Origin: Caulobacter sp. UNC279MFTsu5.1
GTDB lineage: Bacteria > Pseudomonadota > Alphaproteobacteria > Caulobacterales > Caulobacteraceae
Length of the DNA stretch: 64,000 nucleotides
Direction: 5' to 3'
NCBI RefSeq assembly: GCF_900114015.1
Contig: NZ_FORN01000022.1
Location: 16,309-80,308 of the forward strand
Positions 1-9,376 of the stretch are shown piece by piece; position 1 is the stretch's first letter; each line of letters opens with the position of its first letter. The position numbers were made by a program, and so were the translations under genes. The notes under the pieces were generated by a model, which did not search any database, was not told the DNA's origin, and saw only the letters and a list, made by a program, of their open reading frames with translations.

Positions 1-416
1 ATGCCGGCCGCGACCGCGTCGAGGAGCGTCTGGTCCCGCACCGGCTTGGTGAGAAAGTCGACGGCGCCGGCCTTCATCGCCTGGACCGTCATGGGGATGT
101 CGCCGTGTCCCGTAAGGAAGATGATCGGCTTGGGATCGCCGCTTCGCACCAGGTGATGCTGCAGGTCCAGGCCGCTGGAGCCGGGCATCCGCACGTCGAG
201 GATCAGGCATCCCGGACGGTCGACGAGGCCGGACTCCAGCCATTCGCGGGTCGAGGCGAAGGCGGCTGCGTCGATCCCCACCGATTCCAGGAGCTCGGCC
301 AGGGCCATCCGCACATCGGGATCGTCATCGACGATCCGGACGAGCGGGCGCTCCGCCAGACCGGCGTCCGCTGGCGTTGTCGAGCCTGGAGACTGATATC
401 GCTGCTCCTGATCCAT
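1..416 (-). CDS. FixJ-type response regulator, 3' end outside window
   Basis: The minus-strand frame from ATG 416 is open to the window edge, giving 138 residues. It is a receiver domain. The acidic pair sits in RIVDDDPDV, the likely phosphoacceptor Asp in LILDVRMPG, the switch Thr in IFLTGHGD, and the conserved Lys in FLTKPV. TGHGDIPM and the TKPV ending are typical of FixJ/TodT-family receivers, so a LuxR-type DNA-binding domain is expected beyond the edge (inference). The start is supported by an AGGGGAG ribosome site just upstream of ATG 416. The gene is divergent from the kinase at 612, with about 195 bp of shared upstream DNA. The 15 or so residues before the receiver look unstructured. 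Confidence 0.88.
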   Translation of the reverse strand, partial: MDQEQRYQSPGSTTPADAGLAERPLVRIVDDDPDVRMALAELLESVGIDAAAFASTREWLESGLVDRPGCLILDVRMPGSSGLDLQHHLVRSGDPKPIIFLTGHGDIPMTVQAMKAGAVDFLTKPVRDQTLLDAVAAG

Positions 417-611
417 TCTTACTCCCCTGGGGCTGACGCGGTCATTCTCCACGGGAGACCAGCGGGCGGCGCCCCTGAAACAGTCGACCGCGCGCCCCGG
501 ATCGGGGGATGTGCGCCCCCCTCACTTGGGGTTACCATCACGCCCATTCCCGGCGGCAAGTACGTGTTCACCCTCGCGACTTGGGAGTCAGGGGGAACGG
601 CAGGACCAGCT

Positions 612-3600
612 TTGCGATCGATCTGGGCGATTTTCATCGCGGCGCTGCTGTGGCCGCCCGTCGCGGCGCTGGCGGCCGATCCGCCCCGCCGCCTCGCCCA
701 CTACACGCACCAGCGATGGACCGAGGAAGGCGAAGCGCCGGCTCCGGTGCTGGCGATGGCTCAGGGACGCGACGGCTTCCTCTGGCTCGCCACCGGCGAA
801 GGGCTGTTTCGCTTCGACGGGATCAGCTTCGAGCCCATCAACGCCGAGAACGGCGACGAGCGCCATGACCTGCCGAGCGCCCTTCTGGTCGCACGCAACG
901 GCGACGTCTGGACCAGCTTCGCCGGATCACATCGGTTCGCCGTCTATCGCGGCGGCAAGCTGCGCGTCTTGAGCACGCCAGCCGCCCCCGACCGGATCGC
1001 GGCGCTCGCCGAGGGCAAGGACGGGACGATCTGGGCTCTGACCGCCAAGTTCGACGCCGAGCTTCTGCAGCTCCGCGACGGCCAATGGCGGCTGTTCGGC
1101 GCCGACCAGGGCCTACCGCGCGACGACGCTCTCAGCCTGCTGGTGGCGGCCGACGGCTCGGTCTGGATCTCACTCTGCAATTCGGTCGTTCGACTGCGCC
1201 CGGGGACCGAGCGGTTCGAAAGCGTGCGAACGACCCCGCGCGCGAACGGCATGCTCTCGCAGGACCCCGAGGGCCGGATCTGGCTGTCCGAAAAAGCCGG
1301 GAGCTATCCCCTCACCGGACCTGGCGGGCGCGGGGCGCCGCCGCCTCTCCGCTCGCCCTACCGCACCGACGACTCGCTGATCCGCGGCGCGCCCATGTTC
1401 GACCGTTCGGGAAATCTCTGGATCGCGATGCGCTATCAGGGCGTGCAGCGCGTGGCGGCGGCCCCGACAGGCTCGCCCTCGTCGGGGCGCATGGCCCCTC
1501 AGGTCGAATCCTTCCGCGGTCGCGACGGCCTGTCCTCGGACGTGACCACCCAGGTCCTGGAGGACCGGGAGGGCAACATCTGGATTGGCACGGAAAAGGG
1601 CCTGGACAAGTTCCGGCCCGCGACCTTGCGGTCCGAGCCCGAGCTAACCGACCCCGCCGCGTTCGGCGACAAGCTGATGACGGCCTCGGACGGCAGCGTC
1701 TATATCGGCCAGGCGCGGACGATCTATCGGGTCGGGCCGGGCGGCGATCCAGAGCCCATCCTGCGCGACGTCCGTGAACCGCAGAGCCTCTGCGAGGCGC
1801 CGGACGGCGCCATCTGGATCGCGTTCGCCACGCGCATCGCGGTCTGGAAAAGGGGCCGTCCCCTCCGGACCTTCGCCCGTCCCGATACCGACAGCATCGT
1901 CTACGACTGCGCGTTCGACACCTGGGGCGACTACTGGATCTCCGCGGCCGCCGGCGGGCTGCTTCGTTACCGGGACGGCCGGTGGGAGGCGATGTTCGAG
2001 CCGCCCGGCGCCGGTCATCCCAGTCCCCTGACCATGGTTCGCGACGCCCAGGACCGCCTGGTGGTGCAGTGGACCGACCGCAAGCTGACCTGGATTGACC
2101 ACGCCGCGCGCACGGTCGCTCCCCTGGACGTCGGCCCCGGCGAGCCCACGGCGCTGACGCTCTATCCGACCTCCAACGGCGACCTGTTCGCCGCCGGGAC
2201 GTTCGGCCTTTCCCGCTTCCGCCTCGGGCGCGTGGACACGCTCTGGGCCGACCGGACGTCGCCGTACAGCCGCATCAGCGGGATGGTGCGGACGCCGGAA
2301 GGCGATATCTGGATCGCCTATCCCAGGACCCTGGTGCGGATCGGCTCCCAGGATCTGGAGCGCGCCTTCGCCGCTCACGCCTTTCCACCGGCTGGGCTTT
2401 CGCTAGGGTTCGGCGACGGCCTGACCAGCCGTCCCCATTCGCACACCCAGCGCTCCCTGGTTCAAGGCGGCGACGGACGATTGTGGATCGCCACTGAGAC
2501 CGGCGCCCTCTGGATGGATCCCAAGCGCATCGTGCGGAACCACCAGCCGCCAGGCGTTGCGATTAAGTCCCTCACCGGCAACGACCGTCTCCACCGCGAT
2601 CCTGGTTTCCTCAAGCTCAGGGCGGCGACGTCCAACGTCGAGATCGACTACGCCGTGCTGAACTTCGCCGATCCCAAGCAGGTCAGCGTCCGTTACAGGC
2701 TCGAAGGGTTCGACAAGGCGTGGATCGACCCCGGCCCGCGCCGGCAGGCCTTCTACACCAACCTCGGCCCCGGCAAGTACCGCTTCCGGGTGATCGCGGC
2801 GAACAACGAGGGCGTCTGGAACAAGGCCGGGGCCGCGGTCGACTTCGAAATCCCGCCGACCTTCCTGCAATCGCGCTGGTTCCTCGCCCTGTGTCTGGGC
2901 CTGGCCTTCGTCCTCCTCTGGCTGCTTTATCGCCTTCGCGTCGCTCAGATCGGGCAGCGCCTGCGCGTCGGCCTTGAGGCGCGGCTGGGCGAGCGCGAGC
3001 GCATCGCGCGCGAATTGCACGACACCCTGCTGCAAAGCGTGCAAGGCTTGGTGCTGCGCTTCCAGTCGGTGGCCAACAAGATGCCGCCCGGAGACCCGTC
3101 GCGAGACCTGCTGGAATCCGCGCTCAAGCGCGCCGACGACGTGATCATCGACGGACGCAACCGAGTCCGCGACCTCAGGATCGCCGAAAGCCCCAGCGAC
3201 CTGCGCGCGGTTATCGAGGAAGGCGTGAGCGCGGCCGGGTTCGATCCGCCGATCACCGTCCGCATCGTGGCCGAGGGCGCGCCGCGCGCGGTGCACCCTT
3301 TGGTTTCCGCCGAAATCGGCCGGATCGCCGGCGAGGCCCTGTTCAACATCGCACGCCACGCCAAGGCCAGGTCGGTCGAGATCGCGATCAGCTTCGTCGG
3401 GCCTCAGCTGAGCGTCCGGATCCGTGACGACGGCGTCGGAATCCCCGAGACGGTGATGGCCGCGGGACACAAGCCTGGTCACTTTGGTCTGGTCGGCATG
3501 CGGGAACGCGCGCAGAGGATCGGCGGCGTCTTGACCATCGAAAGCCAAGCCGGCGCAGGCGCCGAAGTCGCCGTGAAGCTACCGGCCAGACTGGCCTTCG

Positions 3601-3671
3601 CGGACAAGGCGCCGGACAGGTGGCGGCTGTCGGCGTTGTTGCGTCGTTTCAGGAGAGCGTTCGTTGCCTGA
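612..3671 (+). CDS. Beta-propeller sensor histidine kinase (Reg_prop/Y_Y_Y/HisKA_3)
   Basis: This is a membrane sensor kinase of the two-component regulator propeller class, 1019 residues from TTG 612. That start gives a clean signal peptide and has AGGA upstream. The open frame runs back to 105, but that part overlaps the divergent regulator antisense. Many propeller blades with IW...G signatures (for example DGTIWALT, EGNIWIGTEKG) fill the first 580 or so residues, followed by a Y_Y_Y domain (YRLEGFDKAW, LGPGKYRFRV). One transmembrane helix lies near residues 757-775. The HisKA_3 box RELHDTLLQ carries phospho-acceptor His803, and an HATPase domain ends the protein (DDGVGIP, HFGLVGMRERA). 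It overlaps the response regulator gene by 8 bp, so the two form one system. The ligand is unknown; relatives often sense carbohydrates or surface signals. Confidence 0.9.
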   Translation: MRSIWAIFIAALLWPPVAALAADPPRRLAHYTHQRWTEEGEAPAPVLAMAQGRDGFLWLATGEGLFRFDGISFEPINAENGDERHDLPSALLVARNGDVWTSFAGSHRFAVYRGGKLRVLSTPAAPDRIAALAEGKDGTIWALTAKFDAELLQLRDGQWRLFGADQGLPRDDALSLLVAADGSVWISLCNSVVRLRPGTERFESVRTTPRANGMLSQDPEGRIWLSEKAGSYPLTGPGGRGAPPPLRSPYRTDDSLIRGAPMFDRSGNLWIAMRYQGVQRVAAAPTGSPSSGRMAPQVESFRGRDGLSSDVTTQVLEDREGNIWIGTEKGLDKFRPATLRSEPELTDPAAFGDKLMTASDGSVYIGQARTIYRVGPGGDPEPILRDVREPQSLCEAPDGAIWIAFATRIAVWKRGRPLRTFARPDTDSIVYDCAFDTWGDYWISAAAGGLLRYRDGRWEAMFEPPGAGHPSPLTMVRDAQDRLVVQWTDRKLTWIDHAARTVAPLDVGPGEPTALTLYPTSNGDLFAAGTFGLSRFRLGRVDTLWADRTSPYSRISGMVRTPEGDIWIAYPRTLVRIGSQDLERAFAAHAFPPAGLSLGFGDGLTSRPHSHTQRSLVQGGDGRLWIATETGALWMDPKRIVRNHQPPGVAIKSLTGNDRLHRDPGFLKLRAATSNVEIDYAVLNFADPKQVSVRYRLEGFDKAWIDPGPRRQAFYTNLGPGKYRFRVIAANNEGVWNKAGAAVDFEIPPTFLQSRWFLALCLGLAFVLLWLLYRLRVAQIGQRLRVGLEARLGERERIARELHDTLLQSVQGLVLRFQSVANKMPPGDPSRDLLESALKRADDVIIDGRNRVRDLRIAESPSDLRAVIEEGVSAAGFDPPITVRIVAEGAPRAVHPLVSAEIGRIAGEALFNIARHAKARSVEIAISFVGPQLSVRIRDDGVGIPETVMAAGHKPGHFGLVGMRERAQRIGGVLTIESQAGAGAEVAVKLPARLAFADKAPDRWRLSALLRRFRRAFVA

Positions 3672-4299
3672 CCTCAGCCCAAGTCCGATCCGCATCCTCG
3701 TCGTCGACGACCATCCCATCCTGCGCGAGGGTGTCGCCGCGATCCTCGAGGACCGGGCCGACATGGTCCTGGTCGGCGAGGCGCGGGACGGCGTCGAGGC
3801 CATCGTTCGCTTTCGCGAGCTGCTGCCGGACGTCACCCTGATGGACCTGCAGATGCCGGGCATGGGCGGCGTCGAGGCGATCAAGGCGATCCGCGCCGAA
3901 CATGCCGCCGCCCGCATCGTCGTGCTCACCACCTATGACGGCGACGCCCAGGCGGTCCGCGCATTGAAGGCGGGCGCGACAGGGTATCTGCTCAAGAGCA
4001 GCCTGCGCACCGAGATGCTGGACGCCATCCATGCCGTGCACCAGGGTCGCCGGTACCTGCATCGCAACATCGCCGACGAGATCGCCATGCACATCGTTGA
4101 CGACGCCCTCAGCGACCGCGAAGTGGCGGTCCTGCAACTGGTCGCCGTCGGCAAGGCCAACAAGCAGATCGCCTGGGAGCTGGGGATCTCCGAGGAAACG
4201 GTGAAGGGCCACCTGAAGGCCATCTTCACCAAGCTTGACGTGTCCGACCGAACGCACGCGGTCACGGTGGCCGCGCGCCGCGGCATCATCGAACTTTAG
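3664..4299 (+). CDS. NarL/LuxR-family response regulator
   Basis: Cognate regulator of the preceding kinase, 211 residues. The receiver has the acidic pair D15/D16 and phosphoacceptor D61 in TLMDLQMPGMGG, the switch Thr in VLTTYDG, and Lys in YLLKSS. The C-terminal GerE-type helix-turn-helix reads LSDREVAVLQLVAVGKANKQ through EETVKGHLKAIFTKL. The start is TTG 3664, inside the end of the kinase gene, with AGGAGAG at about 3651-3657. NarL-type regulators pair with HisKA_3 kinases, which fits. The gene ends 10 bp before the convergent chaperone-usher locus, a plausible target (inference; see the shared element at 5432 and 10013). Confidence 0.93.
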   Translation: MPDLSPSPIRILVVDDHPILREGVAAILEDRADMVLVGEARDGVEAIVRFRELLPDVTLMDLQMPGMGGVEAIKAIRAEHAAARIVVLTTYDGDAQAVRALKAGATGYLLKSSLRTEMLDAIHAVHQGRRYLHRNIADEIAMHIVDDALSDREVAVLQLVAVGKANKQIAWELGISEETVKGHLKAIFTKLDVSDRTHAVTVAARRGIIEL

Positions 4300-4308
4300 C
4301 GCGCAGCC

Positions 4309-4854
4309 CTAGTCGTAGGTGATGGTCACCGGCGCGTTGGCTGTGAAGGCGGCGTTCTTGGTCCCCTTGGGCACGACCAGACTCGCGCCGATGCGGACCG
4401 TGTCCGTGCCCTGGGCGTTGAGCTGGCCGAGCCGGCTGGCGGTGATGTTACCGCTATTGGCGGACCACAGGGTGAAGGCGGTGACTGTCAGTCCACCGGG
4501 CGTGGCGGTAGCCGAAACCAGCGGCGTCACCCGGTAGATCCGGCCCGGCTCGCCGGTGATGACGCGGATGGCCGGGGTCTCGTCGCCGTTGGGCAGCAGT
4601 TGGACCTCGGTCGCGGTCCGCGTCGTGGGCGGGGCGGAGCTCAGGACCACATTGGAGGTCGCAGGGCCGGCGCCGTTGTACTGCAACCTGCCGAACGACA
4701 TCTGAGCGGTCGTCGAGACGCTCATGGTGCGGATGATCGTCGCGGTTCCTGCGACGGTGCGCTGGGCGGCGTAGGCGGCGGTGGCCATCAGCACCGCCGC
4801 GCCGATCACGCCGCAGATCCGCCATGTCGCCCAGCCGGAAAGGGAGCCGCGCAT
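4309..4854 (-). CDS. DUF4402 secreted subunit, last gene of chaperone-usher locus
   Basis: A 181-residue exported protein with a hydrophobic signal segment ending TAAYAA. The body has the DUF4402 pattern: TATIIRTMSVSTTAQMSFG near the start, an aromatic-poor Ser/Thr-rich beta-sandwich, and the end PVTITYD. DUF4402 proteins resemble pilin or spore-coat-U-like fibre subunits, so this is a likely minor or tip subunit of the surface fibre. Its ATG follows the stop of the upstream gene directly (TAGATG), so translation is probably coupled. It shares the N-terminal TATIIRG/TLSV-like motif with the major subunit at 9377-9907. Confidence 0.8.
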   Translation of the reverse strand: MRGSLSGWATWRICGVIGAAVLMATAAYAAQRTVAGTATIIRTMSVSTTAQMSFGRLQYNGAGPATSNVVLSSAPPTTRTATEVQLLPNGDETPAIRVITGEPGRIYRVTPLVSATATPGGLTVTAFTLWSANSGNITASRLGQLNAQGTDTVRIGASLVVPKGTKNAAFTANAPVTITYD

Positions 4855-5394
4855 CTAGTTCACCACCACGGAATAGGTCCAGGCCGTGGAGCCGGTGACG
4901 GCGCTGGAGTTGAAGGTCGCGTCGAAGGCCAGCTTGAAGCTGGCGGTGAAGCTGTTGTTGGTGCTGACGATCGAAAACACCAGGGGCGCGGCCGGGCCGG
5001 GCGCGGCCGGCGAGAAGGTGACGCCGGTCTGGGTCGACAGGTTGGAGACGTTGAAGGCCGGAATGGTGGTCGAACGGCCCGAGGTGGTGGTCCCGTTGGT
5101 GATCGTCACCGTATAGGTCTTCTTGCAGTTGCCGGACGACTGGGTGCAGGTGATCGTCACCGTCGGCACGGTGGCGTCGGTGGCGGTCAACCGGATCGCC
5201 GTGCCGCTGACCCGGGTGACCGCGCCGGTCGCCGCATCCACATGGAAGCGCGACACCGAAGAATCCGCCACCACCTTGCCGATCCCGAGCCCCGGGATCG
5301 CCGAAATGGAAATATTTTCCGCGTGCGATACGCCGACACCCAAAACAAGCGTCAGTCCGAATCCCAGAATTGTTTTGCGAAATGCCCCGACCAT
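4855..5394 (-). CDS. Secreted Ser/Thr-rich fibre subunit, DUF4402-like
   Basis: 179 residues from ATG 5394, with a typical signal peptide (positively charged start, hydrophobic core, cleavage near VSHA/EN). The frame is open to 5544, but the upstream part has no signal character and overlaps the usher end. The mature part is a repetitive Thr/Ser/Val beta protein with two Cys (TCTQSSGNCKKTY) about nine residues apart, which could form a disulfide. It sits between the usher and the last subunit on the same strand and has its own 146-bp upstream gap. No strong Shine-Dalgarno sequence is seen for ATG 5394, so the start is the least certain part. The family call is by context and composition. Confidence 0.68.
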   Translation of the reverse strand: MVGAFRKTILGFGLTLVLGVGVSHAENISISAIPGLGIGKVVADSSVSRFHVDAATGAVTRVSGTAIRLTATDATVPTVTITCTQSSGNCKKTYTVTITNGTTTSGRSTTIPAFNVSNLSTQTGVTFSPAAPGPAAPLVFSIVSTNNSFTASFKLAFDATFNSSAVTGSTAWTYSVVVN

Positions 5395-5431
5395 AGGAAA
5401 CTGTTGCGGACAAAGGGAGCGCTCTTCAATC

Positions 5432-5449
5432 CCCCATACTGGGTATATC
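5432..5449 (-). promoter_or_regulatory. Candidate operator shared with the major-subunit promoter
   Basis: The sequence CCCCATACTGGGTATATC matches CCCAATACCGGGTATTTC at 10013-10030 in 15 of 18 positions. Both copies lie upstream of minus-strand genes for exported fibre subunits; this one is 38 bp before ATG 5394. The imperfect palindrome ATACYGGGTAT is its core. Confidence 0.45.
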
Positions 5450-5540
5450 GCCCGTTTCGGGCGGGGATATCTTCCACTGAGCTTATTCGTCGCGACGCGG
5501 GCGGCGACGCAGAGATCGATGGTCGCGTGGTGGGGATGGG

Positions 5541-8312
5541 TCATGGCGCGCCAAGCTCCAGGTTGATGGTCGCCCTGCCCGCGAACCCACCCGTCGCGGG
5601 GACGGTCAGGTCGACCGGCGCGGTCATGACCAGTTTCAGGCGTCGGGCCTGCTCGGGGTCCAGCCGGACGGCGTAGACGCCGGGCCTCAAGGCCTCCAGG
5701 ATCAGGGTCCCGTCATATTCGCTCCGCCCCTCGGCGGCGACCCGGCCGGCCGCGTCGATCAGCTGAACCTGGACCGCCGAGAGTCCGCGCGGCGCCTGGC
5801 CGGGACGCTGGAAGAGCACGTGCAGCTCGACCTCGCCGGTCACGGTCAGCGGAAAGCGCGCGACCGCCACCCGGCCGGGACGCGGCGTCAGCCGGAGGGT
5901 CCGCGGCGGCATGGCCAGATAGGGATCGTCGATGGAGTCGGCGTCGATCTGGACCTGGGTCCAGGCGCCGTCGCCCAGACCGTTGGCCACGGCCTCGCCC
6001 GCGGCGTCGGTGACCGCCGGGCGGCGGCCGCCCAGGACCGAGACCCCGGGCAGAGCCTGCTCCCCGGCTTGGCGCCGGCCATCGCCGTTGGTGTCGACGA
6101 ACGACTCGACCGCAACCGCCCCGCCCGAGGCCGCTCCGGGACCCAGGGCCCGGTAGCGGCGACGCAGCGGATCGAAAGTCAGGCCCAGATTGATCTGCAG
6201 CCCGACCCGAAAGTCGTCGATTCCCGAGGTGTAGCTGGCGGCCAGGGACAGGTCCATCGGCCGCAGCCGCCAGGTCTGGGCGGCCTGAACGGTGGTCTGG
6301 CCGTCCTCGAACCCGTGGCCCAGGCTCAGATGCAGGGCGCTGCGTTCAGCGGTCTGGCGGTCGGCCGACACCACGACGGCTTTCAGCCGGGCGGTCGGCG
6401 CCAGTTCATAGGCCAGGCCGCCGCGCACCTGCCAGGCGCCGCCCGTCAGGACCGAAGCGTCGAGCGCGCCAGTGAACATCTCGTTCCTGGCCGCCGCGCC
6501 GCCGGACACCCGCTGATAGTCCCAGGCCGAGGAGATCAGGTAGCGGCCCAGCACCCGGCTCAGGCGCGCATTGGCCTGGATCCGCCGCTCGCCATCGACG
6601 AACTCGTCGCGGCCCAGCCGCAGAGATAGCGGCAGATCCGTCTTGCCCAACCGCGCGACGAGGTCGGCGTAGAGACTGGTGTTGCGGCGCAAGGCGATCG
6701 CCGCGCCCAGGGCCGCCGGCTGCACCTCGTCGATGAACCCGCCGACATATTCGCTGTGGCGCACGACCAGCGAGGCGTCGCCCACCCTTCCGGCCAGGCC
6801 GATCGCCGCCGCCCCGCCGCCGGCGTCGTCTCCCGCGGTGTCGAGCTGTAGGGCATAGGCGCCCAGGGACGTCGCCACGCCCAGGGTCGCGACCCGCCGG
6901 GTGTCGTCCAGGCGCGGCGTGTACTGCGAAACGCCGGCCGAGAGGGTCGTGGAAGCGCTGATCCCGTGCGAAAGGCTGCCGGCGATCCGCCACTGCCCCT
7001 GGCCGGCGACCTTCGCCGGCGCGACCGCGCCGTCGACGTCGAACAGCGGCGCGCCTTCCTGGACGGCGCCGAAGCTGTAGACGGTCTGGCCCTTGGCCAG
7101 CTGGCCGCCGCCGACATTGACCCGCCGCACCTCTTCGCGCCGCTCGCCGTGCGGGCCGTAGAACACCAGGCGGATGACGTTCTGGCCGTAGGCCAGGCTG
7201 ACCTGGAGAAATTCGTAGCGGCCCTGGATCGGCTGCGCCTGGGCCGCGCGCAGCACTTCGTTGACATAGAGCTCAACCTCGAAGCCAAGCGGCAGTTCGC
7301 CCCGCAGATCGACCCGGTCGAAGACATTGAGCTGTTCGAGGGGCGCGGAGGTGATCGCCACGCCGCGTCCGCCGACACTGCGCGCGCCCAGCGCCAGCGT
7401 GGGCGAGAAGGTGTCGCCGACGCTGGCGAGGGTGGCGCCGAACGGCCCGGCGATCTTGCCGTCGGGGTCCTTGCGGGTCGCCAGCACGCGCAGGGTATTG
7501 AGCCGCCAGTCGCTGTCGGACCCGGCGAAGACCTGCAGCCCGGTCCAGGCCAGATCGCCGGCCGCCCGGAGCTCGTAGACGCCGGTGCGGCGCGGCTGAT
7601 GGTTGCCGGCCCCGGTGGAGAGGTTGATGTCGATCGAGGGCGCGGTGAACGCCTCATAGGGGGTGACCAGGGTGGTGACCGCCTCCTGACCCGCGCCGCC
7701 GGCCGGTCCGATGCGGCGGCGTGCGCGCGCCAGGCGGTCCTGGAACGGCAGCGAGATTCGCGGCGTCAGGGTCAGGGTCAGGTCGGCCAGGTCCGCCTTG
7801 GCGTCCAGCGGCAGGATTCGCTGCAGCATGTCCAGGCGGACATAGATCTCGTCGCCCTGGAACGCCGCGTCGGTGGCCGACAGGCTGAAATCCTTGCCCT
7901 CCGCCCGCACCTGATGGCTGTCGAGGTCGAGGCGGAATCGGTTGTCCTCAGAAGCCACCCAGCCCTCGGCGCGGCGCCGGGAAGGGTCGACCACGATCGC
8001 CAGGTCCAACAGACGCGACAGCTCGCCCAGCGGCACGAACACCCCGGCGCGCGAGGAATAGGCCCCCAGGCCGTCGCTCAGCGTCTCGCCCCCGGCGTGG
8101 ACCTCGAACAGCAGCAGGTCGTCGGGGGAAAACAGCGGCGGCCGATCGACGATCGGCCCTTGAAGGGCGTTGGCAGCGGCGTCGTTCGGGGCCCCGGCGG
8201 CGACCGCCGGCGCTTCGCCGCTCGGTCCGGCCGGCGGCGCCATGGTCGCGGCCCGGGCGCCGCCGGCCACCAACAGCGCCGTCGCCAGGATCACCGGGGT
8301 CCGGCGGTTCAT
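5541..8312 (-). CDS. Outer-membrane usher-like protein of a chaperone-usher system
   Basis: A 923-residue exported protein with a signal peptide ending near ARA. After a short linker comes an N-terminal domain with LLLFEVHAGGETLSDGLGAY and VFVPLGELSRLLDL, as in non-classical ushers, then a predicted beta-barrel rich in alternating strands. A plug-like stretch (LNVFDRVDLRGELPLGFEVELYVNE) resembles usher plug regions. The C-terminal 250 residues include DTNGDGRRQAGEQALPGVSV, an EF-like loop with a carboxypeptidase-regulatory-type sandwich, and a final beta domain. Length fits ushers (800-900). Its ATG overlaps the chaperone stop by 4 bp. The role is to thread subunits through the outer membrane (family knowledge). 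Confidence 0.85.
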   Translation of the reverse strand: MNRRTPVILATALLVAGGARAATMAPPAGPSGEAPAVAAGAPNDAAANALQGPIVDRPPLFSPDDLLLFEVHAGGETLSDGLGAYSSRAGVFVPLGELSRLLDLAIVVDPSRRRAEGWVASEDNRFRLDLDSHQVRAEGKDFSLSATDAAFQGDEIYVRLDMLQRILPLDAKADLADLTLTLTPRISLPFQDRLARARRRIGPAGGAGQEAVTTLVTPYEAFTAPSIDINLSTGAGNHQPRRTGVYELRAAGDLAWTGLQVFAGSDSDWRLNTLRVLATRKDPDGKIAGPFGATLASVGDTFSPTLALGARSVGGRGVAITSAPLEQLNVFDRVDLRGELPLGFEVELYVNEVLRAAQAQPIQGRYEFLQVSLAYGQNVIRLVFYGPHGERREEVRRVNVGGGQLAKGQTVYSFGAVQEGAPLFDVDGAVAPAKVAGQGQWRIAGSLSHGISASTTLSAGVSQYTPRLDDTRRVATLGVATSLGAYALQLDTAGDDAGGGAAAIGLAGRVGDASLVVRHSEYVGGFIDEVQPAALGAAIALRRNTSLYADLVARLGKTDLPLSLRLGRDEFVDGERRIQANARLSRVLGRYLISSAWDYQRVSGGAAARNEMFTGALDASVLTGGAWQVRGGLAYELAPTARLKAVVVSADRQTAERSALHLSLGHGFEDGQTTVQAAQTWRLRPMDLSLAASYTSGIDDFRVGLQINLGLTFDPLRRRYRALGPGAASGGAVAVESFVDTNGDGRRQAGEQALPGVSVLGGRRPAVTDAAGEAVANGLGDGAWTQVQIDADSIDDPYLAMPPRTLRLTPRPGRVAVARFPLTVTGEVELHVLFQRPGQAPRGLSAVQVQLIDAAGRVAAEGRSEYDGTLILEALRPGVYAVRLDPEQARRLKLVMTAPVDLTVPATGGFAGRATINLELGAP

Positions 8313-9217
8313 GGGACCGTGAAATCAGCCGTGGCCAGCGGCGTCCCCGCGCGCGTGTCGTCGTCGCGGAAGACGATGCTGAGGGTCTCGCCCCTGGCTG
8401 GAATCCGGGTCAGCGGCAGGGCCAGGGTGCGACGGTCGATCTCGCCGTAAACGGCGACCCCCTTGGCTCCGCCGACGACCTCGCCCGGTTTGCCGGCCTT
8501 GACGGCGCGGATCTCGATATCGCCGAACAGCGAACTGGCGCCCTGGCGGACCAGGTCGATCGTCAGGAAGGCCGTCTGTTTTGAGGGGGCCGCGCCTGAA
8601 GCGGTCTGCGGGTCCTTGACCGCGAACCGGACGGCGTCGATCCCTGCCTGGACGTCCGCCGGGCCCTGGCGGACGATGACCGGAATGCTGACGCTGAACA
8701 GGGCGACGATACGGACGGCCAGCTCTCCCGCGCCGGGGGCCGCGGCCTCCTCGGCGGTGAGACCGGCGGTCTCGGGCGGCACGTCGGTCACGGTCAGGTG
8801 AGTACGATATTCGCCGACCGCCAGATCGGCGGGGCGCAGCACGCGGATGCGCACCGTCTGACTCTCGCCCGGCCGCAGGGTCACCCGCCGAGGCGCGAAG
8901 GTCAGCAACGCCGCCGCGGACTTCAGCCGGGCGTTGGCCGCGGCCCCTTCCGGCGCGTTCGCCGATTCCGCGACCGTGCGAATCTGGCCGTCGGGGGTCA
9001 TGACCCGGTCGACGAGACCCAGGCTGTAGGTCGCCGCCTGGGAGCCGCGGTTGAAGATGTAGACCGTGGCGCTGCGCCCCGCCTCGTCGAAGGTCACGCG
9101 CTTGGGAGAAATGCTGAGATCGGCGCCGACCTGCGCCCTGACGAACGACGGCGAGCCGACGGCCGTCGCGGCGATCATCGAGATCGCGGCGAGACCCAAC
9201 AGTCTTCGCGAAAACAT
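8309..9217 (-). CDS. Periplasmic pilus-assembly chaperone
   Basis: 302 residues from ATG 9217, preceded by a GGGGGG ribosome site. The in-frame GTG at 9238 lies upstream of that site and is less likely. A signal peptide ends near RAQ. The first domain reads LSISPKRVTFDEAGRSATVYIFNRGSQAATYSLGL, the FGS/PapD-like pattern of strand G1-type chaperones, followed by RVTLRPGESQTVRIRVLRPADLAVGEYRTHL, which matches the conserved chaperone core. A second beta domain ends the protein. It overlaps the usher by 4 bp. It would bind nascent subunits in the periplasm and hand them to the usher. Confidence 0.87.
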   Translation of the reverse strand: MFSRRLLGLAAISMIAATAVGSPSFVRAQVGADLSISPKRVTFDEAGRSATVYIFNRGSQAATYSLGLVDRVMTPDGQIRTVAESANAPEGAAANARLKSAAALLTFAPRRVTLRPGESQTVRIRVLRPADLAVGEYRTHLTVTDVPPETAGLTAEEAAAPGAGELAVRIVALFSVSIPVIVRQGPADVQAGIDAVRFAVKDPQTASGAAPSKQTAFLTIDLVRQGASSLFGDIEIRAVKAGKPGEVVGGAKGVAVYGEIDRRTLALPLTRIPARGETLSIVFRDDDTRAGTPLATADFTVP

Positions 9218-9323
9218 GCACCCCCCATAAAAAGTCACTCTATTCTTTGATCGAAGCGTTCACGAAATTACTTGCCCGCGCAACGGCGCGAATTGTCCCA
9301 CCCTCGCCGTCCGCAGCGAATGA

Positions 9324-9355
9324 AAACTCGCGGTTTTCCTGAAAACCGCGAGTTT
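9324..9355 (-). terminator. Intrinsic terminator after major subunit gene
   Basis: Perfect 14-bp arms AAACTCGCGGTTTT and AAAACCGCGAGTTT around a 4-nt loop, 22 bp after the stop of the 9377-9907 gene. The A/T ends of the arms supply a U-tract in either direction. It should separate abundant subunit mRNA from the chaperone-usher genes. Confidence 0.85.
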
Positions 9356-9376
9356 CGGCGGGGGACGATCCAAAGG

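Noticed and set aside
105..611. Open frame extending the propeller kinase upstream to 105
   Set aside because: It runs antisense to the divergent response regulator and lacks a signal peptide; TTG 612 gives a proper signal sequence and ribosome site.
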